A stretch of 64,000 bases of DNA from the NCBI GenBank assembly GCA_035946735.1, contig DASYYZ010000224.1, forward strand, positions 1 through 64,000. The letters run 5' to 3'. Source of the DNA: Gp13-AA77 sp035946735. GTDB lineage: Bacteria > Acidobacteriota > Terriglobia > UBA7540. The number at the start of each line of letters is the position of its first letter. The first letter of the stretch is position 1. A program made the position numbers and the translations under genes. Of the stretch, positions 15,754 through 25,183 are shown in pieces. The notes beneath the pieces are model-generated. The model did not search any database, was not told where the DNA came from, and worked only from the letters and a program-made list of their open reading frames with translations.

Positions 15754-17331
15754 ATGCCATCATCCTCCCCTTCTGTGATGCGGCGGATCGCTCAGTCCAC
15801 GGGCATCGTGATGGCCAGTGTGCTGCTGAGCCGGGTACTCGGTTTTCTGCGCGATTGGACCGTGGCGCACCAAATCGGGTCGAACGCCGCCACCGACGCC
15901 TATTACGCCGCCTTCACGCTGCCTGATTTCCTGAATTACCTGGTGGCCGGTGGATCGCTGAGCCTAATCTTCATCCCGGTATTCTCTAAATACGCGGCGG
16001 AAGGCTCAGAAGAAGAGGCTTGGCAGGTCTTCTCAACCGTCCTGACGTTCATGGGACTGGTGCTGACGATCCTGGTGCTGGCGGCGGAAGGTCTCGCGCC
16101 ACATTTGGTGCAGGTGATCACACCCGGCTTCAATCCGGCTGAGAAAGCGCGGGTGGTGTTTCTGACGCGCCTGATGCTGCCGGCCCAGGTCTTCTTTTAT
16201 CTGGGCGGCGTGCTGGCCGCCGTGCAATACGCCCGAGCGCAATTCGTTGTGCCTTCACTTGCGCCCATTGTTTACAACCTGGGAATAATCCTGGGCGGTG
16301 TTCTGCTGGCTTCGCGCTTCGGAATGGCCGGATTCTCCGCGGGCGTGCTGGCCGGAGCTTTCGTCGGCAACTTTGGCCTGCAGATCTACGGCGCTAGACG
16401 CGCCGGAGCGCGCTTTCATTTGAGCCTGAACCTGCGGCATCCTGGATTCCGAATGTTCCTGCGCCTTGCGATTCCCATCATGCTGGCGCTCTCGCTGGTA
16501 TTTACGGACGACTGGGTCATACGCTGGTTCGGTTCTTACTTGCCAGCCGCCTCCATCACCTGGCTGAGTTACGGCAAGACCCTGATGCGAGTGCCGCTCG
16601 GTGTGGTGGGACAAGCCGTGGGTGTAGCGTCATTTCCTTTCCTAGCGCAACTTTTCTCAGAGCGCCGATTCGACGAGCTCAACAGAACGCTGAACTCCAC
16701 TCTGCGAGCGCTTACCCTGATGCTCGTACCCATCTCTGCCCTCACCATGGCAGAGAGCCGTCCGCTGGTGCGTCTGTTTTTCGCGCATACCAGACTCACG
16801 CCTTCCGATTTCAACGCGACCGCCGCCACGCTGGTCTTCTTCTCTCTGGGCATGTTTGCCTGGGGCGCGCAGAGCATCGTCGCGCGCGGGTTCTACGCAG
16901 GGCGCGACACCCTCACCCCGGCTGTGCTGGGTACACTTCTCGCGCTCCTGAACCTTCCGGTCTACTGGCTGCTGGTCCGGCGTCTGCAGTATCTCGGCCT
17001 GGCTCTGGCCAGTTCAATCGGCATCATCGTTTACACGGCGGCTCTCTTCGCCCTCTTGAGGAGGCGTTTACCGGGTTATGAAGGCGGTTTGCTGCTGGCG
17101 TTCTTCGCCAAGATTGCCGCACTTTCCTTGATCATGGGATTCGCCGCCTGGCAGATCACGGACGTACTTGGCACCCGTGTCGGCTGGACTTCGATCCCGA
17201 GGGCGTTCGGGGTCCTGGTTTTTGCCACCTTGGCAGGGCTCGCGCTGGGCCTGGCCCTGGCCTGGGTCTTCAAGGTAGAGGAGGTGCGGAGTTTGTTGCG
17301 CAAGAAGCGGTTCGCCGCCCGTCTTGCGTGA
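15754..17331 (+). CDS. murJ: Lipid II flippase MurJ (MviN family)
   Basis: A 525-residue polytopic membrane protein with about 14 hydrophobic segments. MurJ moves lipid II across the inner membrane for peptidoglycan synthesis. The family-type N-terminus ASVLLSRVLGFLRDWTVAHQ, the AYYAAFTLPDFLNYL segment with its acidic Asp, SLIFIPVF, and the central MRVPLGVVGQAVGVASFPFL are visible. The length fits the family (510-530). The ribosome site is weak. The zinc-ribbon gene ends 12 bases before it. Confidence 0.93.
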   Translation: MPSSSPSVMRRIAQSTGIVMASVLLSRVLGFLRDWTVAHQIGSNAATDAYYAAFTLPDFLNYLVAGGSLSLIFIPVFSKYAAEGSEEEAWQVFSTVLTFMGLVLTILVLAAEGLAPHLVQVITPGFNPAEKARVVFLTRLMLPAQVFFYLGGVLAAVQYARAQFVVPSLAPIVYNLGIILGGVLLASRFGMAGFSAGVLAGAFVGNFGLQIYGARRAGARFHLSLNLRHPGFRMFLRLAIPIMLALSLVFTDDWVIRWFGSYLPAASITWLSYGKTLMRVPLGVVGQAVGVASFPFLAQLFSERRFDELNRTLNSTLRALTLMLVPISALTMAESRPLVRLFFAHTRLTPSDFNATAATLVFFSLGMFAWGAQSIVARGFYAGRDTLTPAVLGTLLALLNLPVYWLLVRRLQYLGLALASSIGIIVYTAALFALLRRRLPGYEGGLLLAFFAKIAALSLIMGFAAWQITDVLGTRVGWTSIPRAFGVLVFATLAGLALGLALAWVFKVEEVRSLLRKKRFAARLA

Positions 17332-17370
17332 AGCGCCCCCCTGGCCTCGCCGGCATCAATAGGGATCACA

Positions 17371-18204
17371 TCAGAAGCCGGGACGCACTTCGCCGGCTGG
17401 CGCCCTCAGATCACGCCACGCCGCGTGGACGAAGTACTCGTGATTGCCGCAAACTCCTGGCAGAACGCTTTCCGCAGACTCGATCCCTTGGAATCCAAGC
17501 TCTTGCAGCCTGCCCGCGACGCGAGCGACTGCATCCTGCCGCAGGTGGTCATCCCGAACAACCCCGCCCTTTCCCACCTGTCCGCGGCGCACCTCGAACT
17601 GGGGCTTCGCCAGCACCAGAATCTCCGCCTGCTGATTGAGCAACGCAGGGACAACCGGAAGGATCAGGGTGGCGGAGATAAAGGAGACGTCCATGGTGAC
17701 GAGATCCACCGCTTGTGCGATGGAAGACGGATTGAGATAACGCGCGTTGGTCTGCTCGATCGAAACTACGCGCGGATCGGTGCGCAGTTTCCAGTGCAGT
17801 TGATTGGTGCCCACGTCAACGGCCAGAACACGAGCGGCGCCGCGCTGGAGGAGGCAATCCGTGAAGCCGCCCGTTGACGCGCCGATGTCAAGGCAGGTTT
17901 TGCCGGCAACTTCGACGCTGAAGTGGTCCAGGGCCGCTTCGAGCTTGAGCCCGGCCCGGCTCACATAAGGCAGCGCTTCGCCGATGATCCGCAGGCTCGC
18001 GTCGGCCTTCACCAGGGCGCCGCTCTTTTCCACTTTCCGCTCATCCACCCGAACCTGGCCAGCCAGGATCAGGGCTTGCGCCTTTTGGCGCGAGTCGGCG
18101 AGGCCGCGATTAATCAGCAGTAGGTCGAGGCGGACCTTTGAGAGTTTCGAACCGGATGAGCGGGGGCGATCGCGGAATGTAAGGCGAGGTTCGTCAGCAC
18201 CCAT
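17371..18204 (-). CDS. tlyA: TlyA-family rRNA 2'-O-methyltransferase
   Basis: A 277-residue protein with an N-terminal S4 RNA-binding domain (RLDLLLINRGLADSRQKAQ) and a FtsJ/RrmJ-type SAM methyltransferase domain. The SAM motif is CLDIGASTGGFTDCLLQRG near residue 87, followed by AVDVGTNQLHWKLR and VTMDVSFISATLILP. TlyA proteins methylate 16S and/or 23S rRNA cytidines; older names call them haemolysin. The start at 18204 lies inside the end of dxs, so it is translated from the same transcript. Dxs-TlyA adjacency occurs in several phyla. Confidence 0.9.
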   Translation of the reverse strand: MGADEPRLTFRDRPRSSGSKLSKVRLDLLLINRGLADSRQKAQALILAGQVRVDERKVEKSGALVKADASLRIIGEALPYVSRAGLKLEAALDHFSVEVAGKTCLDIGASTGGFTDCLLQRGAARVLAVDVGTNQLHWKLRTDPRVVSIEQTNARYLNPSSIAQAVDLVTMDVSFISATLILPVVPALLNQQAEILVLAKPQFEVRRGQVGKGGVVRDDHLRQDAVARVAGRLQELGFQGIESAESVLPGVCGNHEYFVHAAWRDLRAPAGEVRPGF

Positions 18205-20110
18205 GAACTTGAGACTGGAAACTGCCGTGGGCGGTGGGATCGTGTGCGAAAGTCGCGATGCGCTCCACGATGCCATCGACATCCAGGCCATACTTGGCGT
18301 GCAGTAGATCGGGCGCTCCGTGGGGGATGATGCGATCGGGAACGGCGATGCGCAGAAGGCTTGCCGGGATGCGGCGGTCCTGAAGCAAGGCCGCGACCTC
18401 GCTGCCGAACCCGCCGGCCGCGGTGCCCTCTTCCGCCGTCACCAGAAATTGCTTTTCGGCGGCCAGCGCGGAAATCAATTCGTAGTCCAAAGGTTTCATG
18501 AAGCGCGCGTTAATCACTGTAGCGCTCAAGCCGGCGGACTCGAGCCGGTTGGCGGCTTCAAGACAGGGATAGACCATGCTGCCGAGCGCCAGAATCGCAA
18601 AATCGCCGCCCTCGCGTAGAATCTCCGCCTTGCCGATCTCGAGACGCCGGAACTCGTCCTGCGGAACGCCCAGACCATTGCCGCGCGGATAGCGTACGGC
18701 CGCAGGCGCGCCCAGCTCGATCGCGGTAAAGAGCATGTGGCGCAGCTCGTTCTCGTCCTTGGGAGCCATTACCACCATGCCCGGCAGCGCCGCCAGATAG
18801 ACCAGGTCATAGAGACCGTGATGGGTTGGCCCATCGGCGCCCACGATGCCCGCGCGATCGAGCGCCAGCGTCACCGGGAGCCGCATCAGGCAGACGTCGT
18901 GGACGAGCTGGTCGTAGGCGCGCTGCAAGAAAGTGGAGTAAATGGCCGCCACCGGACGCTCGCCTTCGCAGGCAAGGCCGCACGCGAACTCCACCGCGTG
19001 CTGCTCGGCGATGCCGACATCGAAGAAGCGCGCTGGAAAACGGCGCGCGAACTCGTCGAGTCCGGTTCCTTCGCTCATGGCAGCAGTGATTGCCACAACA
19101 CGGCGGTCGCGATCCGCCAGTTCACACATGGCCTTGCCGAAGACACTTGTGTAGGAAGGCGCCCGCGCTGGCGCCTTATGAAAGGCCCCGGTAGAGATGT
19201 CAAACTGCGTCACGCCGTGATATTTGACCGGTAACTGTTCGGCTTGCGAATAACCTTTGCCCTTCTGTGTCACCACGTGCAAAAGCGTGGGACCGGCATT
19301 CGCCTTGGCCTTGGCCAGGGCATTCAGCAGATCGTCGAGGCTGTGTCCATTGATGGGTCCGGTATAGTCGAACCCCAGCTCCTCAAAGACGAGTCCGGGA
19401 ATCAGCAGAGTTTTGGCAGAATCCACGATTTCCTTGGAAAGCCGGAGTAGTCTTGGGCCCAGGCGCGGCACTGCCAGCATCCGTTTCTCCACTTCCAGGG
19501 TAAGCCGGTGATACGCCTGACCGTGGACGATCCGGTTCAGATAACCGGCGATGGCGCCCACGTTCGGCGAGATCGACATTTTATTGTCATTGACAATGAC
19601 GATCAGCTTTTTCTTGAGCGTACCGAGATTGTTGATGCCTTCGAGCGACAATCCCCCTGTGAGCCCCGCGTCTCCTACGATGGCCACCACGTGAAAGGCC
19701 TGCCCTTTCAGATCGCGTGCCGCCGCCATCCCCAAGGCGGCGGATATTGCGGTGCAGGCGTGCGCAACGTTGAGGGTATCGTACGGACTCTCGTCGCGCA
19801 CCGGGAACCCCGACAGGCCGCCATACTGCCGGATGGTGGGAAAACGGTCACGGCGTCCGGTGAGAATCTTGTGACCATAGGCCTGGTGGCCGACGTCCCA
19901 AACAAGGCGGTCATGTGGCGTATCGAACGAATAGTGAAGCGCAATGGTGAGTTCGATGGCGCCCAGACTCGAGGCGAGATGGCCTCCCACCTTGGAAATC
20001 ACGGAGATGATGTAGTCGCGCAGCTCTTCAGCCACCTGAGGCAGTTCGGCGCGCGGCAGTTTCCGCAAATCGTCCGGGGAGTTGATTGCGGGTAGGTAGC
20101 GGTATTCCAT
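18194..20110 (-). CDS. dxs: 1-deoxy-D-xylulose-5-phosphate synthase
   Basis: A 638-residue thiamine-diphosphate enzyme condensing pyruvate and glyceraldehyde 3-phosphate, the first step of the MEP isoprenoid pathway. Visible are VWDVGHQAYGHKILTGRR, the ThDP/Mg motif VGDAGLTGGLSLEGIN with VNDNKMSIS, HVVTQKGKGY, the second-domain catalytic GIAEQHAVEFACGLA and the C-terminal transketolase domain. ATG 20110 shares one base with the ispA stop (TGATG), so translation is coupled. ispE at 49 kb belongs to the same pathway. Confidence 0.95.
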   Translation of the reverse strand: MEYRYLPAINSPDDLRKLPRAELPQVAEELRDYIISVISKVGGHLASSLGAIELTIALHYSFDTPHDRLVWDVGHQAYGHKILTGRRDRFPTIRQYGGLSGFPVRDESPYDTLNVAHACTAISAALGMAAARDLKGQAFHVVAIVGDAGLTGGLSLEGINNLGTLKKKLIVIVNDNKMSISPNVGAIAGYLNRIVHGQAYHRLTLEVEKRMLAVPRLGPRLLRLSKEIVDSAKTLLIPGLVFEELGFDYTGPINGHSLDDLLNALAKAKANAGPTLLHVVTQKGKGYSQAEQLPVKYHGVTQFDISTGAFHKAPARAPSYTSVFGKAMCELADRDRRVVAITAAMSEGTGLDEFARRFPARFFDVGIAEQHAVEFACGLACEGERPVAAIYSTFLQRAYDQLVHDVCLMRLPVTLALDRAGIVGADGPTHHGLYDLVYLAALPGMVVMAPKDENELRHMLFTAIELGAPAAVRYPRGNGLGVPQDEFRRLEIGKAEILREGGDFAILALGSMVYPCLEAANRLESAGLSATVINARFMKPLDYELISALAAEKQFLVTAEEGTAAGGFGSEVAALLQDRRIPASLLRIAVPDRIIPHGAPDLLHAKYGLDVDGIVERIATFAHDPTAHGSFQSQVHGC

Positions 20111-21009
20111 CAGGACTGCCTCGTAATCAGAAAGTGGGCGATTTCGCACAAGTAATGCGCGCTCTCCCCAAAAGACGCGAGAGACTCACTGGCCTCGTCG
20201 GCAAGACGCCGCGCAATTCGCTGCGATTCCTCGACTCCGTAAAGAGAGGGATACGTAGTCTTATGGCGAGCGCCGTCCTTTTGGACCGCCTTTCCCATGG
20301 ATTCGCTGGAACCGAGAACATCAAGAAGGTCGTCCGCGATCTGAAAAGCCAGCCCGACCTTTTCACCGTACTGACTGATTAGGGCGACTTCACGCTCGGA
20401 AGCGCCGGCTGCGAGCGCGCCAGCCCGAACAGAGGCCCGGATCAAAGCTCCCGTCTTGGCCATATGGATAAACCGAAGCCGTGCTGGGTCCGCCGAGTCC
20501 TTTGTAGTTTCGAGATCGACCACCTGCCCGCCCACCATTCCCCGTGTTCCGATGGCCTGGGCCAGGTCATTGGTCAGAGTCAGTTGGCGTTCTGACGGGA
20601 TCAGGCCCGGCGCTGTGATGACCTCGAATGCAAGCGTCAGCAATCCGTCGCCGGCCAGAATCGCCAAGGCCTCTCCGAACATTCGGTGGCTGGTCGGCCT
20701 TCCGCGGCGGAGATCATCGTTGTCGAGAGCGGGAAGATCGTCGTGAATGAGCGAGTAAGTGTGAATCAGCTCCAGCGCCGCGGCGATTTGCAACAAGGGT
20801 TTTTCGTCAGCGCCAAAAAGGCGTCCTGCCTCCAGGCAGAGAATCGGCCGCAAGCGCTTGCCTCCGGCAAAAACAGAATAGCGCATCGCCCAGTGGAGCG
20901 AAGTGGGCTCGGTGCTCGTCTGCGGCAGGATATCCTCAAGCTCGCGATCGACACGTGCTCTCTCGTTCTGAAGATGCGCGTCGATGCTGACAGTTGCGGT
21001 GGGATTCAT
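20110..21009 (-). CDS. ispA: Polyprenyl synthetase (geranyl/farnesyl diphosphate synthase)
   Basis: A 299-residue all-helical prenyltransferase. It condenses isopentenyl diphosphate with allylic diphosphates in isoprenoid synthesis. The first Asp-rich motif is HDDLPALDNDDLRRG and the second is FQIADDLLDVLG; KRLRPILCLEAG gives the substrate-binding Arg. The residues before the first Asp motif (TYSLI) suggest a short C15 product. Its stop shares a base with the dxs start, and tlyA follows, so the three probably form one operon with the xseB upstream. Confidence 0.93.
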   Translation of the reverse strand: MNPTATVSIDAHLQNERARVDRELEDILPQTSTEPTSLHWAMRYSVFAGGKRLRPILCLEAGRLFGADEKPLLQIAAALELIHTYSLIHDDLPALDNDDLRRGRPTSHRMFGEALAILAGDGLLTLAFEVITAPGLIPSERQLTLTNDLAQAIGTRGMVGGQVVDLETTKDSADPARLRFIHMAKTGALIRASVRAGALAAGASEREVALISQYGEKVGLAFQIADDLLDVLGSSESMGKAVQKDGARHKTTYPSLYGVEESQRIARRLADEASESLASFGESAHYLCEIAHFLITRQS

Positions 21010-21151
21010 TGCAGGGCAGCGACAGGCCCGCTTCCGATCATTGACTCGCCGTCCGCGGGTTCAAGCGTGTCCGGACTCGCCAGCCGAACTGTGACTCCGA
21101 TACAACGGGGACTCTCATCCCTGAGCATGCTCCTGTTATCGAGGCCCTTGT

Positions 21152-21436
21152 TCACTTCTCCTCCTCGAATGGCTCAGCCACCAATTTGCCGCCGGCACGT
21201 TTGCGCAGAATCTCCACCCGTCCTTCGGCCTCTTCGAGCTGTTGTTGACAGATTCCTGTCAGGCGCATGCCTTCCTCGTACAGTTCCAAGGCCTTCTCGA
21301 GCGGCAATTCAGCCTCCTCAAGCTCGTGAACGATGCCGTCCAGGCGCTCGAGGTTCTTCTCGAAGCTCTCGAGCTTGGCGGGCTTTGAAGCCCGCTCAGT
21401 GGCACCGGCTTCTTCCTTCTGATTTACCGCGGTCAT
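21152..21436 (-). CDS. xseB: Exodeoxyribonuclease VII small subunit
   Basis: A 94-residue protein, longer than the usual 75-80 because of charged ends. The core segment SFEKNLERLDGIVHELEEAE, then LPLEKALELYEEGMRLTGICQ and LEEAEGRVEIL match XseB. The protein forms coiled-coil helices that assemble on XseA. ATG 21436 is chosen over 21469 because the family begins nearby. No xseA is in the window, so the large subunit must be elsewhere. The dxs/ispA/xseB grouping is common in bacteria. Confidence 0.9.
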   Translation of the reverse strand: MTAVNQKEEAGATERASKPAKLESFEKNLERLDGIVHELEEAELPLEKALELYEEGMRLTGICQQQLEEAEGRVEILRKRAGGKLVAEPFEEEK

Positions 21437-21472
21437 TGTCGCCTGCGATCCTCGATCTTCGATCAGCAACGT

Positions 21473-23326
21473 TCAGTCCCGCGTGGCGCCCGCTCCCAGT
21501 GCGCTCGCGACCTCGGCCACCATGGCATAGCGTCCCAGAGGAGCTGAGATCACGGCGCCCTCAATGAGCTCTCGCGCCTCGATCAGAATCTCCTGGGCGA
21601 TCCTCACTCCTTCGGCGCGCGCCCGGTCGCCTGTGTCGGCGTGGCGCATGCGATCCAGGATCGGCCGCGGAATCACAATTCCGGGGACCTCGTTGTTCAT
21701 GAACTCAGCGTTGCGAAAGCTGGTGAGCGGTACGATGGTGGCCAGCACGGGTATCCCGAAGTGCCGGATGCGCTTCAGAAAAGCCGCAAGATGCGCCACA
21801 TCGAACACAGGTTGCGTCAGAGCAAAGTTTGCGCCGGCCTCCACCTTGTACTCAAAACGACGGAAGTGCTCGTCGGCGGCCGGAGCGAACGGGTTCACGC
21901 CCACGCCGACCAGAAAAACCGTGCGGGCGCCAAGCGGATTGCCGCCCACGTCCAGGCCCCGATTCAAGTTGCTCAGCACGTTCACGAGACCAATGGAGTC
22001 CACGTCAAAAACCGCACCGGATCCCGGGTAAGGTGTCTGCGACGGAGGATCGCCGGTAATGGCCAGAATGTTTCGCAGCCCCAGCGCGTGGCCGCCGAGC
22101 AAATCCGACTGGATCCGCATTACGCTTCGGTCGCGACAGCTGTAGAACAAGAGCGGCTCCATGCCAACCTTCTGTTCCAGCAAGACCGCCAGGGTCTGCG
22201 CGCTCAAGCGTGCGGTGGACCCGGTACCGTCGGGAACCACTACGCCGTCGATATGATGTTCCTGCAGATAGCGCGCGCCATCGAGCTCCTTGGTCACGTC
22301 GGATCCCTTCGGCGGCACAATCTCAGCGAGCAAAGAAAATTGGCCCCGCGCCAGACGGGCTCCGAGATTTGAGCGCTCGGCCACCGGCACGGGCTCCAGG
22401 CTGGCGGGCTGGCGCTCCGACCCTACCTCCACGGCCACGCGGGTTGACGGTAGCCGGAGAGATCGAACAGCCGCCTTAATGGCCTGGATGTGAGCCGGCG
22501 TCGTGCCGCAACAACCACCAATGAGCTGCACTCCGGCATCGATGAACCGTCGAGCGTAGCTGGCCATGTATTCCGGCGAGCAGAGATAGATGCTGCGGCC
22601 CTGGATCGTGTCAGGCAGGCCGGCGTTGGGTTGCGCGGAAAGCTTTCTGGCGGTGGACGCCGCCATGCGCTCGATAGCGTCCAGCAGGGCGGCGGGCCCG
22701 GTGCTACAATTGACCCCGATCACGTCGGCGCCCCACTGGTCGAGCTCGCGGGTGAAGTCTTCCGCCTGGCTTCCGGTCTGCGTGCTCCCGTCGTCCTCGA
22801 TGGTCATCTGTACAACCACCGGCAGCAGCCCGGCCTGGCGCGCCGCCGCGAGCGCCGCGTGCGCCTCATTAGGATCGATCATCGTCTCCACGATGATCAG
22901 GTCAACGCCACCCTCAACCAGGGCCGCGATCTGCTCGCGAAAAGCCTCGCGGGCCTCGGCGATGGAGGTCGGACCCAGAGGCTCGAGCCGCAGACCGAGC
23001 GGGCCCACCGAGCCCGCCACGTAGAGATCGTCGCCTGCAACTTCACGCGCCAGCGTCGCGCCCGCCAGGTTGATATCGCGCACCTTTTCCGCGAGATCGA
23101 ACTTTGCGAGCCGGAATCGATTGGCCCCGAAGGTGTTAGTCTCAATGATGTCGGCCCCTGCCTTCACGTAGGAGAGGTGTATTTCCTTGATAACCTGGGG
23201 CTGGCTCAGGTTGAGCTCGTCAAAGGAGCGGCTGAAAGGGATGCCGCGGGCGTAGAGTTCAGTACCCATGGCGCCGTCGCAAACCAGGACGCGCTTTTCG
23301 AGTCGTTGGAGAAAGGGTTCACGCAT
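21473..23326 (-). CDS. Bifunctional homocysteine S-methyltransferase / methylenetetrahydrofolate reductase
   Basis: A 617-residue two-domain protein (YitJ-like). Residues 1-290 form a homocysteine S-methyltransferase domain: VCDGAMGTELYARG, IETNTFGANR, and zinc cysteines in IGVNCSTGP and LIGGCCGTTPAHI. Residues 320-610 form a MetF flavoprotein domain: FSLLAEIVPPKGSD, ILAITGDPPSQTPYPGS and GANFALTQPVFD. It thus reduces CH2-THF to CH3-THF and transfers methyl to homocysteine, or works with a separate corrinoid module. ATG 23326 fits the domain start. No cobalamin-binding domain is present. I looked for a SAM-type riboswitch in the 5' region and could not support one. Confidence 0.9.
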   Translation of the reverse strand: MREPFLQRLEKRVLVCDGAMGTELYARGIPFSRSFDELNLSQPQVIKEIHLSYVKAGADIIETNTFGANRFRLAKFDLAEKVRDINLAGATLAREVAGDDLYVAGSVGPLGLRLEPLGPTSIAEAREAFREQIAALVEGGVDLIIVETMIDPNEAHAALAAARQAGLLPVVVQMTIEDDGSTQTGSQAEDFTRELDQWGADVIGVNCSTGPAALLDAIERMAASTARKLSAQPNAGLPDTIQGRSIYLCSPEYMASYARRFIDAGVQLIGGCCGTTPAHIQAIKAAVRSLRLPSTRVAVEVGSERQPASLEPVPVAERSNLGARLARGQFSLLAEIVPPKGSDVTKELDGARYLQEHHIDGVVVPDGTGSTARLSAQTLAVLLEQKVGMEPLLFYSCRDRSVMRIQSDLLGGHALGLRNILAITGDPPSQTPYPGSGAVFDVDSIGLVNVLSNLNRGLDVGGNPLGARTVFLVGVGVNPFAPAADEHFRRFEYKVEAGANFALTQPVFDVAHLAAFLKRIRHFGIPVLATIVPLTSFRNAEFMNNEVPGIVIPRPILDRMRHADTGDRARAEGVRIAQEILIEARELIEGAVISAPLGRYAMVAEVASALGAGATRD

Positions 23327-23520
23327 TGTTCGCGCTCGAGAATGACGCTGCCGCTGGCTCCAGCCTGCCGATGAGCCGAAAAGACTCTCGCCAGGATTTG
23401 CTGCCTCCGGCGGCACCGATAATCCCTCAGTCTAGCATGAGGAGCGTCGATCTATCGCGGCTCGCGGCTCGCCGGTTTTACCTCGACCGAGAGGCCGATT
23501 TTCGCCCATGGCCGTTTAGT

Positions 23521-23548
23521 TTGCCACCCCGTTTTTTTGTCGTATAGT
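23521..23548 (+). promoter_or_regulatory. Candidate sigma70-type promoter for the aminotransferase
   Basis: TTGCCA at 23521-23526 and TATAGT at 23543-23548 are separated by 16 bases, about 95 bases upstream of ATG 23642. This lies in the 315-base gap between the divergent methyltransferase/MetF and aminotransferase genes, where no gene was found. Confidence 0.55.
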
Positions 23549-23641
23549 AGACGGGGTTTCCAAAGCCGAAGGATAGCGGCGGGGACTGCCTGGGACTCGT
23601 CCGGGCGGTCGCGAGTCAAATACCCTGGTCGGGAAGGATTC

Positions 23642-24838
23642 ATGAGTACAACGGCGACGTCGTTGGAGAAGCTGCGCCTGGCCGAAGGCATGAGCCGCCT
23701 GGGGACTGAGAGCGCCTTTGAGGTGCTCGTGCGCGCTCGGGCGCTCGAGGCCGCAGGACGCGAGGTGATCCACCTCGAGATCGGTGAGCCAGATTTTCCA
23801 ACGGCTCCCCACATCGTCGAGGCCGCGGTGGACGCCCTGCGGCAGGGCTGGACTCACTATGGTCCCTCGCCGGGCCTGCCGGATCTGCGTCAAGCTGTTG
23901 CCGAGGACGCGGGACGCCGGCGCGGTATTGCAGTGGACCCATCGGAGGTTGTGATTACGCCGGGCGCCAAGCCCATCATGTTTTTCGCCATCCTGGCCCT
24001 GGTGGACCGCGACGACGAAGTTGTGTATCCCAATCCGGGCTTTCCCATCTACGAATCCATGATCAGTTTTGTGGGGGGCCGCGCTGTGCCGTACGGGTTT
24101 CGGGAAGAGCACGACTTCGACGTTGATGTGGGCGAGATCATCGATAAGATCACCGACCGCACGCGCCTAGTGATCCTGAACTCGCCGCACAATCCGACCG
24201 GCGGCGTGATTACGCGCGAATCCATGGCAGCGCTGGCCAAGGCCCTAGCGGATCGCGATCTCTTTATTCTGTCCGACGAGATTTACAGCCGTCTCATTTA
24301 CGAGGGCGAGCACGCCAGCATCACTCAGTTTGCCGGCCTCAAGGAAAAGACCATCATCCTGGATGGGTTTTCCAAGACGTACGCCATGACCGGCTGGAGG
24401 CTGGGCTTCGGCATCATGCGTCCCGACCTCGCGCAAAGGGTGGCCCAGCTCCAGACCAACGCCACCTCCTGCACGGCCAGCTTTACGCAGGTCGCGGCGA
24501 TTACAGCCCTGCGCGGAGACCAGGCGTGCGTCGACAGCATGCGCGAGGAGTTCCGGCGGCGGCGCAGCGTTATCGTGGAGGGAATGAACAGGATCCCGGG
24601 TTTTCGGTGCCGCCAGCCGCAGGGCGCCTTCTATGTCTTCCCCAACATCACCGGTACCGGCCTTGAATCGAAGCCACTGGCCGACGCGATTCTCAATGAT
24701 GCAGGTGTGGCGGCTCTCTCAGGCACAGCTTTTGGCGCTTGGGGAGAGGGGTATCTGCGGTTCTCGTTCGCGAACTCGGTAGAGAATATCCAGAAGGCGC
24801 TCGACTGGATTGGGAAATGGGTGAGACAGAGTACCTGA
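23642..24838 (+). CDS. Class I/II pyridoxal-phosphate aminotransferase
   Basis: A 398-residue fold-type I aminotransferase of the AspC/AlaA type. Visible are IHLEIGEPDFPTAPHIV, the ring-stacking TPGAKPIMFFAI region, NSPHNPTGGVI, the Asp/Tyr segment ILSDEIYSRLIYEG and the PLP-lysine motif FSKTYAMTGWRLGFG, plus LRFSFANS with the carboxylate-binding Arg. The start at 23642 has GGGAAGGATT before it, and a promoter-like pair lies upstream. The substrate is not obvious; aspartate, alanine or a branched/aromatic donor is possible. A nucleotidyltransferase pair follows 54 bases later. Confidence 0.9.
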   Translation: MSTTATSLEKLRLAEGMSRLGTESAFEVLVRARALEAAGREVIHLEIGEPDFPTAPHIVEAAVDALRQGWTHYGPSPGLPDLRQAVAEDAGRRRGIAVDPSEVVITPGAKPIMFFAILALVDRDDEVVYPNPGFPIYESMISFVGGRAVPYGFREEHDFDVDVGEIIDKITDRTRLVILNSPHNPTGGVITRESMAALAKALADRDLFILSDEIYSRLIYEGEHASITQFAGLKEKTIILDGFSKTYAMTGWRLGFGIMRPDLAQRVAQLQTNATSCTASFTQVAAITALRGDQACVDSMREEFRRRRSVIVEGMNRIPGFRCRQPQGAFYVFPNITGTGLESKPLADAILNDAGVAALSGTAFGAWGEGYLRFSFANSVENIQKALDWIGKWVRQST

Positions 24839-24892
24839 GCGGCGCAGAATGGAAAGGGTACTTGGTGGTGTGTAAACTGTGAGGCTTCGGCG

Positions 24893-25183
24893 GTGGACAA
24901 AGAAGAGATCATAAGCGACGCTGTGAATATAATTCGGCGGCACCTGTCTGGTCGAGAATTTGAAATTGTGCTTTTCGGTTCATGGGCCCGAGGCGATGCT
25001 CAGGAGAATTCCGATATCGACCTGGGTTTGGTCGGGCCGGAACCGGTGGACGACATGACGTTGCTGCGAATCAAGGAGGAGATTAGGTGTATCCCCACTC
25101 TACGCCGTATCGATGTGGTCGATTTGGGCAGAACTGACGACACGTTCCGACAGGACGTTTTGAGCTACGCCCAAGTTTTATGA
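24893..25183 (+). CDS. mntA: Minimal nucleotidyltransferase, MntA-type antitoxin
   Basis: A 96-residue MNT-domain protein. The signature GSWARGDAQENSDIDL exactly fits GSx10DxD, the active site of pol-beta-type nucleotidyltransferases, with a later third Asp in RRIDVVDLG. GTG 24893 is used as start; GAGG lies eight bases before it. The stop overlaps the next gene (ATGA). MntA homologues neutralise a partner HepT toxin by adding AMP units to it. The gene is visibly lower in G+C than its neighbours, as expected for a mobile toxin-antitoxin pair. Confidence 0.88.
   Translation: MDKEEIISDAVNIIRRHLSGREFEIVLFGSWARGDAQENSDIDLGLVGPEPVDDMTLLRIKEEIRCIPTLRRIDVVDLGRTDDTFRQDVLSYAQVL

Noticed and set aside
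23327..23641. SAM, SAH or cobalamin riboswitch upstream of the methyltransferase/MetF gene
   Set aside because: A short hairpin and a GAGGAGCG-like string are present, but the conserved cores of these riboswitches could not be matched.
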